A DNA stretch of 38,155 nucleotides from assembly GCA_034439915.1 (NCBI GenBank), contig JAWXBI010000082.1, positions 1 to 38,155 of the forward strand. The letters run 5' to 3'. Numbering within the stretch: the first letter of the stretch is position 1; every line of letters starts with the position of its first letter. Under the pieces are notes generated by a model. That model made no database searches. It had not been told where the DNA came from and saw only the letters and a program-made list of their open reading frames with translations. This document shows, piece after piece, positions 7,843-16,830 of this stretch. The translations under genes were made by a program, and so were the position numbers. Source of the stretch: JADJLQ01 sp034439915 (lineage in GTDB: Bacteria; Bacteroidota; Bacteroidia; Chitinophagales; Saprospiraceae).

Positions 7843-9366
7843 ATGACCCCACCTAGAAGACATATTGAAATCATGGATACCACCCTGAGGGATGGGGAAC
7901 AAACCAGTGGAATTTCATTTTCGGCCTATGAAAAACTGACTATCGCCCAGATCCTGCTCACCGAAGTCAATGTGGACCGGATTGAAATAGCTTCCGCCAG
8001 GGTTTCGGAAGGTGAATTTGAAGCGGTTAAAAAAATAACCTCCTGGGCCAAAGACAATGGATATCTCAGGCAGGTAGAAGTCCTGACGTTTGTCGATGCC
8101 GACCGATCTATCTATTGGATGCAGCGCGCCGGCGCTCAGGTAATGAACCTGTTGACCAAAGGCTCCCTGAACCATCTGACCCACCAACTAAAAAAAACAC
8201 CAGATGAACATTTTTCCGACGTTGCCCAGGTGCTTAAACTGGCGGAGAAAGAAGGATTGATCTGTAATGTTTATCTCGAGGATTGGAGCAACGGCATGCG
8301 CTGTTCACGCGATTATGTATTCAGGTATTTGGATTTTTTAAAAAATCAACCGATAAAAAGGATATTATTACCCGATACGCTGGGGGTATTGATACCTTCC
8401 GAGACTCAAGAATTCCTCACTGAAATCATACAGCGTTATCCTGCTATCCATTTTGATTTTCATGGCCACAATGATTATGATCTGGGGACCGCAAATGCCC
8501 TGGCCGCAGTCAAAGCCGGAGTGCACGGTTTGCACCTCACTGTAAATGGTATGGGTGAACGGGCTGGAAATGCCCCACTCGCCAGTGTGATTGCGGTATT
8601 AAATGACTATGTCAAGGAGGTCGAAACTTCAGTAGATGAAAAATCCTTGTATTCTACAAGTAAACTGGTAGAAACTTTTTCCGGGTTCAGGATACCTGCC
8701 AACAAGCCTATTGTAGGTGAAAACGTGTTTACGCAGACCGCCGGCATTCATGCCGATGGCGACAAAAAAAACGGTCTCTACTTTAATGAACTGATGCCCG
8801 AACGATTTGGCCGGCAACGTATGTATGCCTTGGGCAAAATGAGCGGAAAAGCCAATATTGAAAACAACCTCAAGGAACTTGGGATCTTCCTGGCTGAAGA
8901 AGATCTGCTTAAAGTGACCCAGCGGATCATTGAATTGGGCGATCGTAAAGAAGTGGTTACCCAGGCCGACCTACCGTATATTATTTCCGATATTCTCGAC
9001 AGCAATAGCCTGGTGGAAAAAGTACGGATTGAAAATTATGCCCTTACCCACACTAAAAACCTTAAACCCCTGGTCACAATTCGTATGACTATTGACGGAG
9101 AAGTTTTTGAAGAAGCCGCCCAGGGAGATGGCCAGTACGATGCGTTTATGAACGTGATAAAAAAAGTTTACCAACTCAAAAACCTGGAACTGCCTCAATT
9201 AACCGATTATTATGTTCATATTCCTCCAGGCGGAAAATCGGATGCGCTGTGTGAGACCATTATTACATGGAAAAAAAATAACGGCGAGTTTAAAACACAT
9301 GGACTGGACAGCGACCAGACCGTATCGGCAATCAAAGCCACTGAAAAAATGCTCAATCAAATCTGA
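7843..9366 (+). CDS. cimA: (R)-citramalate synthase-like enzyme (LeuA/CimA family)
   Basis: A Claisen-condensation enzyme of the isopropylmalate/citramalate/homocitrate synthase family, 507 residues. It has an N-terminal TIM barrel with DTTLRDGEQ (R16, D17), metal ligands in HGHNDYD (H207, H209) and NGMGERAGNAPL, and a C-terminal regulatory domain (about 385-505) containing GDGQYDAFMN and IPPGGKSDAL. From memory it aligns closely with Leptospira interrogans CimA; the pyruvate-pocket residues described there (L81, L104, Y144) are present at the same numbers here. I therefore favour citramalate synthase (pyruvate + acetyl-CoA) over leucine-pathway LeuA, though databases often label such genes leuA. 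The ATG at 7843 lies 4 nt after leuD. The regulatory domain would bind an end product, isoleucine in Leptospira. Confidence 0.75.
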   Translation: MTPPRRHIEIMDTTLRDGEQTSGISFSAYEKLTIAQILLTEVNVDRIEIASARVSEGEFEAVKKITSWAKDNGYLRQVEVLTFVDADRSIYWMQRAGAQVMNLLTKGSLNHLTHQLKKTPDEHFSDVAQVLKLAEKEGLICNVYLEDWSNGMRCSRDYVFRYLDFLKNQPIKRILLPDTLGVLIPSETQEFLTEIIQRYPAIHFDFHGHNDYDLGTANALAAVKAGVHGLHLTVNGMGERAGNAPLASVIAVLNDYVKEVETSVDEKSLYSTSKLVETFSGFRIPANKPIVGENVFTQTAGIHADGDKKNGLYFNELMPERFGRQRMYALGKMSGKANIENNLKELGIFLAEEDLLKVTQRIIELGDRKEVVTQADLPYIISDILDSNSLVEKVRIENYALTHTKNLKPLVTIRMTIDGEVFEEAAQGDGQYDAFMNVIKKVYQLKNLELPQLTDYYVHIPPGGKSDALCETIITWKKNNGEFKTHGLDSDQTVSAIKATEKMLNQI

Positions 9367-9426
9367 GCTTTTGTTTCCCGGTTGCTCATCGCCATGAATC
9401 CGGTAACCTTAATCGGCCGAAATAGT

Positions 9427-9459
9427 TTTGGATTAGTTTGGCTGATTACTCTATTTTTG
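9427..9459 (+). promoter_or_regulatory. Consensus Bacteroidota promoter upstream of the PepSY-TM gene
   Basis: TTTG at 9427-9430, a 21-nt spacer and TATTTTTG at 9452-9459 match TTTG-N19-21-TAnnTTTG exactly. The start codon at 9529 would follow a leader of about 60 nt. A second isolated -7 match (TAGTTTTG, 9423-9430) overlaps the -33 box. Confidence 0.68.
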
Positions 9460-9528
9460 CCCACACCATTCATTCTTTTTTCCACCACCATAACCTGATC
9501 ACTTAAACTAAACAGACGCCTGTCGCTC

Positions 9529-10092
9529 ATGGCCCTAAACGACGAAAGACAAAGGCAGGCAAAAATCCTGCGCATTTTCAGAAAAGTACACCGTTGGACC
9601 GGGGTGGGGCTATTTGTCTTTTTTTTTATTGTAGGGGTGACGGGATTATTATTGGGTTGGAAAAAAAACACAGGCGGCTATTTACTGGCCAAGTCTTACA
9701 GCGGGGTATCTTCCCAACCTAAGGATTGGTTGAGCATCGACAGCCTCCATACTCTGGCGCGTAAAATATTCCGGGATTCCATTTCCTCCAGCCTCCCGAT
9801 GGACCTGGACCGGATTGATGTTCGACAGGATAAAGGAATGGTAAAATTTGTTTTTATCCGGGGGTTCTGGGGCATTCAAATGGATTGTACCACCGGTAAA
9901 CTCCTGCATATCGAAAGACGTCGCGCCGATTTTATAGAAAAGGTTCATGACGGTTCAATACTCGATTATCTGTTAGGGACGGGAAACGGCCAAATCAAAT
10001 TGGCTTACACCACGATTATGGGTTTAGCTTTAATCGTATTTACCATTACCGGCTTCTGGTTGTGGTATGGTCCCAAAAGAATGAAAAGATAA
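9529..10092 (+). CDS. PepSY-associated transmembrane protein
   Basis: A 187-residue inner-membrane protein of the PepSY_TM group, relatives of which accompany iron-reductase and siderophore-handling systems. Visible parts: the motif KVHRWTGVG entering the first membrane helix (about 24-44), a periplasmic PepSY-like domain (about 60-140), the motif EKVHDGSILDYLLG, and a second helix (about 155-175) ending in the basic tail WYGPKRMKR. The two histidines at the membrane faces (KVHRW, EKVHD) are family hallmarks and may bind heme or metal, which is inference. It has its own consensus promoter and stands between the leu/cim cluster and the sulfatase. Confidence 0.8.
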   Translation: MALNDERQRQAKILRIFRKVHRWTGVGLFVFFFIVGVTGLLLGWKKNTGGYLLAKSYSGVSSQPKDWLSIDSLHTLARKIFRDSISSSLPMDLDRIDVRQDKGMVKFVFIRGFWGIQMDCTTGKLLHIERRRADFIEKVHDGSILDYLLGTGNGQIKLAYTTIMGLALIVFTITGFWLWYGPKRMKR

Positions 10093-10168
10093 ATGACCAG
10101 GTAAAATGAATTTACATTGCTCATCCTAAACCATTCAATCCGGGTTAATTTTGGCTGACTTGTTACCC

Positions 10169-12007
10169 ATGTTTCGGTTTTATATCTTGAATCTGTTTTA
10201 TTGGTTGGTCTTGTCCTTTGTGGCCCGGCTGATCTTTGTGCTGTTTTATTTTTCCGGCTACCCGGAGGGTGCCGTCATCAATTTATTAAAAACTTTTAGG
10301 TATGGTTTCCGCCTTGACTTGTCCATGGGGTCCTATATTGTCTTTTTGTGTTTTATAATTTGGTCGGTTTTTCACCTGTTTAAACTAAACTTTTTTTTTA
10401 GCCTGTATAAAGCAGTTGGTATCCTGGTCCTGGGACTTGTCTTGTTGATCACGCTGGCAGATGTGGCTGTGTACAAGCATTGGGCGATAAAAATTAATAT
10501 GACGGCTATTCAGTTTGCTCAACACCCGCGGGAGGTCTTGGCCAGCATTGGAACTAAAGATTATATTCCATTTTTGATCCTGGTTTATTTTATTTTAATG
10601 GGTGGATTTCTTTGGTTTTGGTTTAAAATAACTGACCGGTTAAAATTTACAGTGAACCTGACCGGGCGAAATCTTTTTTTTTGTTCTTTAGCCTTTGTAT
10701 TGATCGCCGGGTTGTCTTTGCTGGGTATCCGCGGCGGATTCCAACTGGAGCCCATCAATCAAAGTGCCGTATATTTTTCGGATAAAGCGATCTATAACCA
10801 TACTGCTGTCAATGCCTCCTGGAACCTGATGCATAAATGGGTCAACAACCGGGATGTAAAAAACCCTTATCCATACGGCACTGAAGTTGAAATTGATCGA
10901 AGCCTCCACCGTTTTTATAATTCGGGTAAAGTATATCCACACTTAGTTGATTCATCGACCAGGCCCAACATCGTATTTATCCTGCTGGAGGGATTCACCG
11001 CAGACGTGATCGGTGCATTCGGCGGAGAGACCGGATTGACCCCCACTATCGATAGCCTGATCAAACAAGGATTGATCTTCACCCGGTTTTACAGCAACGG
11101 AGACCGCACGTACAAAGGATTGCCATCTATATTAAACGGCTACCCATCCCAGGCGACTTCCTCCGTAACCCAAAATCCCGACCTGACCGGGAAAATTCCT
11201 TCCCTCGCAAAAACCTTGAGGGAGTATAGCTATCAAAATTCATTTTATTATGGTGGTGAATCAGAATTTGCTAATATCAAATCGTATTTGTTGAACACCG
11301 GTTTTGACAACATTGTGGATATCCGGAATTTTCCTTCTGCCTACCGCGGGCTCAAGTGGGGCGTATCCGATCATTATGTTTTCGAAAGAATGAGCCAGGA
11401 TCTTACCATGGCCCGGCAACCGTTTTTTAGTTGTATCCTGACCCTAAGCAGTCATGAACCATATGACATTCCCATGGAGCCCTTCATCAAAAGCAAAACT
11501 ATACCGGACTTATTCCGCAATACAGTATATTATACAGACTGGAGCCTGTCCCGTTTTATCCATTTGTCCGAAAATCAGTCCTGGTATGCCAATACCCTCT
11601 TTGTCCTCACAGCAGACCACGGTAATCCGTTACCCAAACAATACAGTACCAATTATGACCCGGGCAGGTTTAAAATCCCGATCATCATTTTTGGAAAACC
11701 TTTAAAACAAGAATATAAAGCAAAACAAATGGATATCATAGGCTCTCATACGGATATTGCCAATACCTTGCTGCAAGGCCTGGGATTAAATGGCGATGCC
11801 TTCAGATACTCTAAAAACCTGCTCGCCGATTCGGTTTCGTCGGGTGCTTTTTATACTTTCGATAATGGATTTGGTTTTATTAATTCAACCACCAGGTTGG
11901 TTTTTGACCATACCGGAAACCGGATGATGTATACAGAAGGGCCGGTGAACGATTCATTGATTGTATTGGGAAAACATTTATTACAAGGGACCTTTAAACC
12001 TTATTAA
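10169..12007 (+). CDS. LTA-synthase-like membrane sulfatase (phosphoglycerol transferase family)
   Basis: A 612-residue polytopic protein: about five N-terminal membrane helices (to about residue 190), then an extracytoplasmic alkaline-phosphatase-fold domain. Catalytic features are RPNIVFILLEGF (metal-binding Glu), the nucleophile Thr in NGDRTYKGLPSI (about T314), HEPYDIP and TADHGNP. The family includes LtaS and MdoB/OpgB, which move phosphoglycerol from lipids to cell-surface glycans. In Bacteroidota the acceptor is generally unknown. I start at the ATG 10169; an in-frame TTG at 10151 lies inside a TAnnTTTG match (TAATTTTG, 10146-10153) and would put start and promoter on the same bases. 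It converges with the amidohydrolase, with only 13 bp between the two stops. Confidence 0.88.
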   Translation: MFRFYILNLFYWLVLSFVARLIFVLFYFSGYPEGAVINLLKTFRYGFRLDLSMGSYIVFLCFIIWSVFHLFKLNFFFSLYKAVGILVLGLVLLITLADVAVYKHWAIKINMTAIQFAQHPREVLASIGTKDYIPFLILVYFILMGGFLWFWFKITDRLKFTVNLTGRNLFFCSLAFVLIAGLSLLGIRGGFQLEPINQSAVYFSDKAIYNHTAVNASWNLMHKWVNNRDVKNPYPYGTEVEIDRSLHRFYNSGKVYPHLVDSSTRPNIVFILLEGFTADVIGAFGGETGLTPTIDSLIKQGLIFTRFYSNGDRTYKGLPSILNGYPSQATSSVTQNPDLTGKIPSLAKTLREYSYQNSFYYGGESEFANIKSYLLNTGFDNIVDIRNFPSAYRGLKWGVSDHYVFERMSQDLTMARQPFFSCILTLSSHEPYDIPMEPFIKSKTIPDLFRNTVYYTDWSLSRFIHLSENQSWYANTLFVLTADHGNPLPKQYSTNYDPGRFKIPIIIFGKPLKQEYKAKQMDIIGSHTDIANTLLQGLGLNGDAFRYSKNLLADSVSSGAFYTFDNGFGFINSTTRLVFDHTGNRMMYTEGPVNDSLIVLGKHLLQGTFKPY

Positions 12008-12020
12008 GGTCTTCAGGGGT

Positions 12021-13514
12021 TTATTTCTTCAATACTTTTCCCGGAAACAACTCAAACATTTTTTCACCTTCTTTTACTATTACCCCATTGACCAGTACAT
12101 AATCTATTCCTTCAGACAACACATGGGGCTGATCGTAACTTGCTTTGGTTTTTATCCGTTCCGGGTAAAACATCAGGATATCTGCGGCATAGTTTTTTTT
12201 GATCTTACCCCTTTTTTGAAGACCTATGGTAGCTGCCGGCAATCCCGTCATCTTATAAATCGCTTCCTCTAAACGGAGGGCTTTGCGGTTTAATACAAAC
12301 TCCTCGATGATCCGTGTAAAACTACCATATCCTCGGGGATGATACATCTCGGGACTTCCGTCAGAACAAATCATAGTCTGGGGCCATTGCATCAGTTTTT
12401 GTTGCAGCGCTTCATTCATGACAAAATAGGCTCCACTCGCTCCATCCGGCCCGATGTCTTCAGCAAGGACTGCTTCAAAAGGTTTTTGCAAACTATCTGC
12501 CACTTCTTGTAAGGTCTTGCCCCGAAAGGGACCAGAACCGAATAAAGTAGCAGAGGGCCCGTTTCTTTTGTTGACTTTAATCTTTAGAAACTGCAGTAAT
12601 TCTGTTTTACGGGTTTGTTTTATGCTATCATAATTTGCGGGGGGCAATGCCCAGCCGGGGAATACAATACCAATTCCGGTGTAGCTTGCTGTATAGGGAT
12701 ATAAGTCCGCAGATAATTTAGCCCTGTTTTTATGATTTTGAATTTGTTGGATGTGCTGCTCCGCCCGGGTGGAAGATTGTCCATAAACATTTTTAAAATG
12801 AGCGATGTGGACTTTACAAAATTTGCCCTGTTCAAGCAATTCATTGATGGAAGCTTCCAGTTGGTCGTCATCGTCGCTCCGCATATGGCTCATAACAATG
12901 CCTTTGTGTTCTCCAACGATTTTAGCCAGTGCATGAAGTTCACCCGCCTGGGCATATCGTCCGGGCACATATTCCAATCCGGTACTCATACCCAGGCATC
13001 CGGCTTCCAACCAGGAACGAAGCACTTGTTGCATGCTATCTGACTCCGTGCGGTCCGGTATTAACTTAAACTTAACCCCTGTAATAAAACGCAGGGTGCC
13101 ATGGCCTGCCAGGCTACCCACATTCAGCCTTATCCCATTTTGGTTCAGCTGGCTGAACCATTCATTCATATCCCGATACAATGGACTTTCTCCATCCTGG
13201 CCTAATATCACAGTAGTCACCCCCATCGCCAAAAAATTAGGAAACAAAGGTGTGGTCAACGGATTCCCGTGCGCATGGGTATCGATAAATCCGGGACAAA
13301 CTACCCTGCCTGCAGCATCCAGGATTTTATATTCCGGTTTGACCTTGATCCGACCCGTTTTAATTATGCTTCCATTTTCGATGAGGATATCCTTTGATTT
13401 GGACGGTTTCCCGGTACCATCAATGACCTTACCGTTTTTAATCAATAATGATTGAGCATTAACTAATGTCGTTAGAAACAGCATACACCAGGTTAAGCAA
13501 AAGATTTTCATCAT
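12021..13514 (-). CDS. Secreted N-acyl-D-amino-acid deacylase family amidohydrolase
   Basis: A metal-dependent amidohydrolase of the D-aminoacylase/dihydroorotase-like group, 497 residues, exported by a Sec signal (core IFCLTWCMLFLTTLVNA). Features: the metal motif FIDTHAHGNP (H80, H82), LEYVPGRYA, the conserved HMRSDDDDQLEASINELL, a His in VHIAHFKN, and CSDGSPEMYHPRGYGSF with the catalytic Asp. Family members release D-amino acids from N-acyl derivatives or cleave D-aminoacyl peptides; export would place it in the periplasm. ATGs at 13514 and 13511 precede the signal peptide; the longer frame from 13538 adds 8 unneeded residues. It diverges from the PQQ dehydrogenase across about 100 bp. Substrate not determined. 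Confidence 0.85.
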   Translation of the reverse strand: MMKIFCLTWCMLFLTTLVNAQSLLIKNGKVIDGTGKPSKSKDILIENGSIIKTGRIKVKPEYKILDAAGRVVCPGFIDTHAHGNPLTTPLFPNFLAMGVTTVILGQDGESPLYRDMNEWFSQLNQNGIRLNVGSLAGHGTLRFITGVKFKLIPDRTESDSMQQVLRSWLEAGCLGMSTGLEYVPGRYAQAGELHALAKIVGEHKGIVMSHMRSDDDDQLEASINELLEQGKFCKVHIAHFKNVYGQSSTRAEQHIQQIQNHKNRAKLSADLYPYTASYTGIGIVFPGWALPPANYDSIKQTRKTELLQFLKIKVNKRNGPSATLFGSGPFRGKTLQEVADSLQKPFEAVLAEDIGPDGASGAYFVMNEALQQKLMQWPQTMICSDGSPEMYHPRGYGSFTRIIEEFVLNRKALRLEEAIYKMTGLPAATIGLQKRGKIKKNYAADILMFYPERIKTKASYDQPHVLSEGIDYVLVNGVIVKEGEKMFELFPGKVLKK

Positions 13515-13551
13515 AGAATGGTGTCTAAAATTACACATTCATTCTGAGGTG

Positions 13552-13583
13552 TTAGAAATCCTCTCAGATTCTCAATACATTTG
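13552..13583 (+). promoter_or_regulatory. Near-consensus Bacteroidota promoter for the PQQ dehydrogenase
   Basis: TTAG at 13552-13555 (one mismatch to TTTG), a 20-nt spacer, and an exact -7 match TACATTTG at 13576-13583. It lies 30 bp before the ATG at 13614 and covers the alternative TTG start at 13581, which is therefore unlikely to be used. Confidence 0.58.
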
Positions 13584-13613
13584 AATTTTTCTATATATCT
13601 ATTGTCCCCGATC

Positions 13614-15731
13614 ATGAAGAATATTTTTTTATTTTTTATCCTTTTTCTGATGGTTATCTCCTGTAAAAAAGAGGTTTACCCCGGTGAGTTTGACACCTGG
13701 TCTGTAAAGGGAGGAGATGCAGGCAGCCGTAATTATTCATCGCTGGATCAAATCAACCTTTCCAATGCCCAATCACTTCAACTGGCCTGGGAGTATAGTT
13801 GCGGAGATGCAGACCGGCAAGGCAGGAGTCAGATCCAATGCAGTCCTATCATCATCGATTCTATATTATATGCCACCACGCCCGGAATGGACCTTATTGC
13901 CCTGCATGCTGGTACGGGAGAGGAAATATGGCGGAGCAAACCGCCGGGAAAGAACAGAGCCGGCCTTGGGGTCAACAGAGGGGTAATGTACTGGACGGAC
14001 GGTTCGCAAAAAAGGATTTTTTATTCATTTACACATCGTTTATTTTGTTTTGATGCCATGACCGGCGCGCCTGTATTTGATTTTGGGGAAAAAGGCAGCA
14101 TCGATATGCACGATGGTCTTGGAAAAGCTGCAGATAGTCTGTTTGTCATGGCTAATACCCCCGGGGTAATTTTTAAAAATCTTATTATCATGGGGTCCCG
14201 GGTATCCGAAGGCCCGGACGCAGCTCCCGGCCATATCCGTGCTTATGATGTATTGTCCGGAAAATTGGTTTGGGTATTTCATACCATACCTCATCCGGGA
14301 GAGCCAGGGTATGAAACCTGGCCACCCGATGCCTGGCAAAAAATCGGAGCCGCTAACAGCTGGGCAGGCATGTCACTCGATCACGGGCGGGGAGTGGTCT
14401 ATATTCCAACGGGTTCCGCTGCTTTTGATTTTTACGGAGGCAATCGAAAAGGAAAAAATCTATATGCCAATTGTGTATTAGCAATTGATGCCATGACCGG
14501 AAATTTAAAATGGCACTATCAAACCACCCATCATGATATTTTGGACAGAGACCTTCCTTCCCCCCCGGTACTTATTCAGGTTAAAAGAGATGGAAAACTG
14601 ATCGATGCTGTTGCCCAGGCTACGAAGCAAGGATTTATTTTTGTGTTGGATCGCAATACCGGTGAACCTTTGTTCCCGGTAGAAGAATTACCGGTGCCTG
14701 CTTCTGAGTTAGCTGGTGAAGAAGCCTGGCCGACCCAACCCTTTCCTACATTACCAAAACCCTATGCCCGTCAAAATTTTGATGAATCCCTGATCAATGA
14801 TGTCGACTCGGTGTCGTACGAATACCTAAAAAAACAATTTGCCTTATTGAGGACTGGAGGTCCTTATTTGCCGCCAGGCTTAAAACCCGGAATTGTTTTT
14901 CCGGGTTACGATGGGGGTGCCGAATGGGGCGGTCAATCCTATGATCCGGAACAAGGGATGTTTTATATCAACAGCAATGAGATGCCATGGATATTGACCA
15001 TGGTGGATCTTTCACCTGATAGATCGATGGACAATGCTAAAAATTATGCCCGAGGATTATTTCTCCGAAATTGTGCTATCTGCCACGGCGCAAATATGAA
15101 AGGGGATGGAGGCAAAGTATATCCCGCGATAGATCAAACCAAAACAAAATACAATTTGACTGAACTCAGGACCCTGCTCAGGGAAGGACGTCGGCTCATG
15201 CCAGCGTTCAACTATCTGGATTCACTGGATAAAGAAGCCATATTGGCCTATATGCGAAATGAACCTATAAAAATGAGGCGTACAGCGACTGAATATTCTC
15301 CGGAAGTACCTTATAGTATGACTGGATATAACCGGTTTACAGACCCCAATGGATTGCCTGCTGTAAAGCCGCCCTGGGGTACCCTGAATGCAATTGACCT
15401 CAATACCGGTGAATATAAATGGAGTGTACCACTTGGTGAAATAGACTCCTTGACCCGGAAAGGTATTCCGGTCACCGGAACAGAAAACTACGGAGGCCCT
15501 CTGAATACCCGGGGCGGATTAATTTTTATCGCAGCTACGAAGGATGAACGGTTCAGGGCATTTGATAAAAATACCGGTAAAGAACTCTGGCAATATCGAC
15601 TTCCGGCGGGTGGGTACGCCACCCCGGCAACGTATTCGGTGAATGGAAAACAATATGTGGTGATTGCTTGCGGAGGAGGTAAGATGGGAACTAAATCGGG
15701 CGATAAATACCTGGCCTTTGCCTTGAAATAA
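13614..15731 (+). CDS. PQQ-dependent dehydrogenase lipoprotein with inserted cytochrome c domain
   Basis: A quinoprotein alcohol/sugar dehydrogenase of the membrane-bound glucose-dehydrogenase type, 705 residues. A lipobox (LMVISC, C17) anchors it to a membrane. An eight-bladed-propeller-like body follows, with repeated blade motifs such as AIDAMTGNLKWHY, VLDRNTGEPLF and AIDLNTGEYKWSV. A c-type cytochrome segment is inserted near the end, with heme site CAICH (C487, C490, H491), before the last blades, including AFDKNTGKELWQY. Electrons would go from substrate to PQQ to heme to the respiratory chain. The substrate is unknown. No PQQ synthesis genes are present here. It leads a plus-strand run, with the next gene 22 bp downstream. 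Confidence 0.9.
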   Translation: MKNIFLFFILFLMVISCKKEVYPGEFDTWSVKGGDAGSRNYSSLDQINLSNAQSLQLAWEYSCGDADRQGRSQIQCSPIIIDSILYATTPGMDLIALHAGTGEEIWRSKPPGKNRAGLGVNRGVMYWTDGSQKRIFYSFTHRLFCFDAMTGAPVFDFGEKGSIDMHDGLGKAADSLFVMANTPGVIFKNLIIMGSRVSEGPDAAPGHIRAYDVLSGKLVWVFHTIPHPGEPGYETWPPDAWQKIGAANSWAGMSLDHGRGVVYIPTGSAAFDFYGGNRKGKNLYANCVLAIDAMTGNLKWHYQTTHHDILDRDLPSPPVLIQVKRDGKLIDAVAQATKQGFIFVLDRNTGEPLFPVEELPVPASELAGEEAWPTQPFPTLPKPYARQNFDESLINDVDSVSYEYLKKQFALLRTGGPYLPPGLKPGIVFPGYDGGAEWGGQSYDPEQGMFYINSNEMPWILTMVDLSPDRSMDNAKNYARGLFLRNCAICHGANMKGDGGKVYPAIDQTKTKYNLTELRTLLREGRRLMPAFNYLDSLDKEAILAYMRNEPIKMRRTATEYSPEVPYSMTGYNRFTDPNGLPAVKPPWGTLNAIDLNTGEYKWSVPLGEIDSLTRKGIPVTGTENYGGPLNTRGGLIFIAATKDERFRAFDKNTGKELWQYRLPAGGYATPATYSVNGKQYVVIACGGGKMGTKSGDKYLAFALK

Positions 15732-15753
15732 AAAAGATAATAGCTTCCGTTTT

Positions 15754-16656
15754 ATGAGCACTTCCCGGATTCCACTTACGTCGAGTTTATTGGCATTATT
15801 TTTTTTACCTCTCCTAGTACAATGCAAGTTGAAAGAAGAGGTGAAAGGCTCTTCCCCCCTTAAATTTGTCGCGACATTGCCTTCCCCCTTAAATGAAACT
15901 TCCGGTCTGGCCAGGGGTGATGACACTATGCTCTATACACACAATGACAGCGGCCATCCACCCGATTTATTTCAAATATCCAGTACCACCGGGAGGATTA
16001 TAAATACCTTCAGGATACCGGGAGTAAAAAACATAGATTGGGAGGAGTTGGCGGCTGATTCCAGCTTTCTTTATGTTGGCGATTTCGGTAATAATGGAGG
16101 TACCCGAAAAGACCTGGTTATTTATAGAATCAACAAATCGCATCTATCCGTTACCCGGCCCGGAGAAGTGGAAGCTATTCGGTTTTCATATCCTGAACAA
16201 ACGTATTTTGGACCGTCTAACCGGCACAACTTTGATTGTGAAGCCATGATTGTTTTGGGAGATTCACTCTATTTATTTACAAAGAACAGAAAAGATCTGG
16301 CTACTGATGTTTACCGATTGCCTAAAGAGCCAGGTTTATATTCCGCACTACGTGTAGGGCATTTTAATACCGGAGGCCTTATTACGGCAGCAGATATTTT
16401 ACCGGGTAGTCCAACTAAACTAACCTTGTTGGGCTATGAGTTTAAGGGCTCTCGATTTAAATCTTTTTTATGGGTGTTTACCGGTTTTCAAAACGCGGAT
16501 TTTTTCGGGGGGCGTTGCACAAGGACAGAACTCGCCGAAGACCTCCAGGCCGAAGCGATCGTTTTTGACTCGGATACAACCCTGCTGATTTCTCATGAAG
16601 AAGAATTTGGTACAACCGGGAGGTTATTTAAGCTGAATCTGGATAATATTCAATAA
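15754..16656 (+). CDS. Hypothetical lipoprotein, probable beta-propeller
   Basis: A 300-residue protein with a lipoprotein signal and lipobox LLVQC (C24). The body has the pattern NETSGLARGDDTMLYTHNDS, then IDWEELAADSSFLYVGDFGN, then IYRINKS, and ends with a segment on stored values (QAEAIVFDSDTTLLISHEEE). This arrangement is common among uncharacterised Bacteroidota surface proteins, and the repeated short beta motifs suggest a propeller, which is inference. The start is 22 bp after the PQQ dehydrogenase stop, so the two are probably one transcript. I do not assign an enzymatic role. Confidence 0.8.
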   Translation: MSTSRIPLTSSLLALFFLPLLVQCKLKEEVKGSSPLKFVATLPSPLNETSGLARGDDTMLYTHNDSGHPPDLFQISSTTGRIINTFRIPGVKNIDWEELAADSSFLYVGDFGNNGGTRKDLVIYRINKSHLSVTRPGEVEAIRFSYPEQTYFGPSNRHNFDCEAMIVLGDSLYLFTKNRKDLATDVYRLPKEPGLYSALRVGHFNTGGLITAADILPGSPTKLTLLGYEFKGSRFKSFLWVFTGFQNADFFGGRCTRTELAEDLQAEAIVFDSDTTLLISHEEEFGTTGRLFKLNLDNIQ

Positions 16657-16807
16657 TATTCTTGCCGCATTCCCTTATGCATTTTCTTTTACCGGGTTTT
16701 ACTCCACGATGTTTATAGCTGAGTCAAAATATATCCTTATGATCAGTGGATGCCTCAAAAATAAAATTCTATTCAAGCCAGTTAAACTATTGTCCAAATC
16801 CCTGTTT

Positions 16808-16830
16808 AATATTCCTAATTTCACTGGTAT
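16808..16830 (+). repeat. Dispersed 23-24 bp repeat, copy 1
   Basis: AATATTCCTAATTTCACTGG followed by TAT. It closely matches a second copy at 19010-19033, with one extra base and two or three substitutions. This copy abuts the start codon of the YdjC-type deacetylase. Meaning unknown. Confidence 0.4.

Noticed and set aside
16709..16828. Longer start for the deacetylase gene
   Set aside because: The extra 40 residues lack a signal peptide, whereas the ATG at 16829 begins a clear one.
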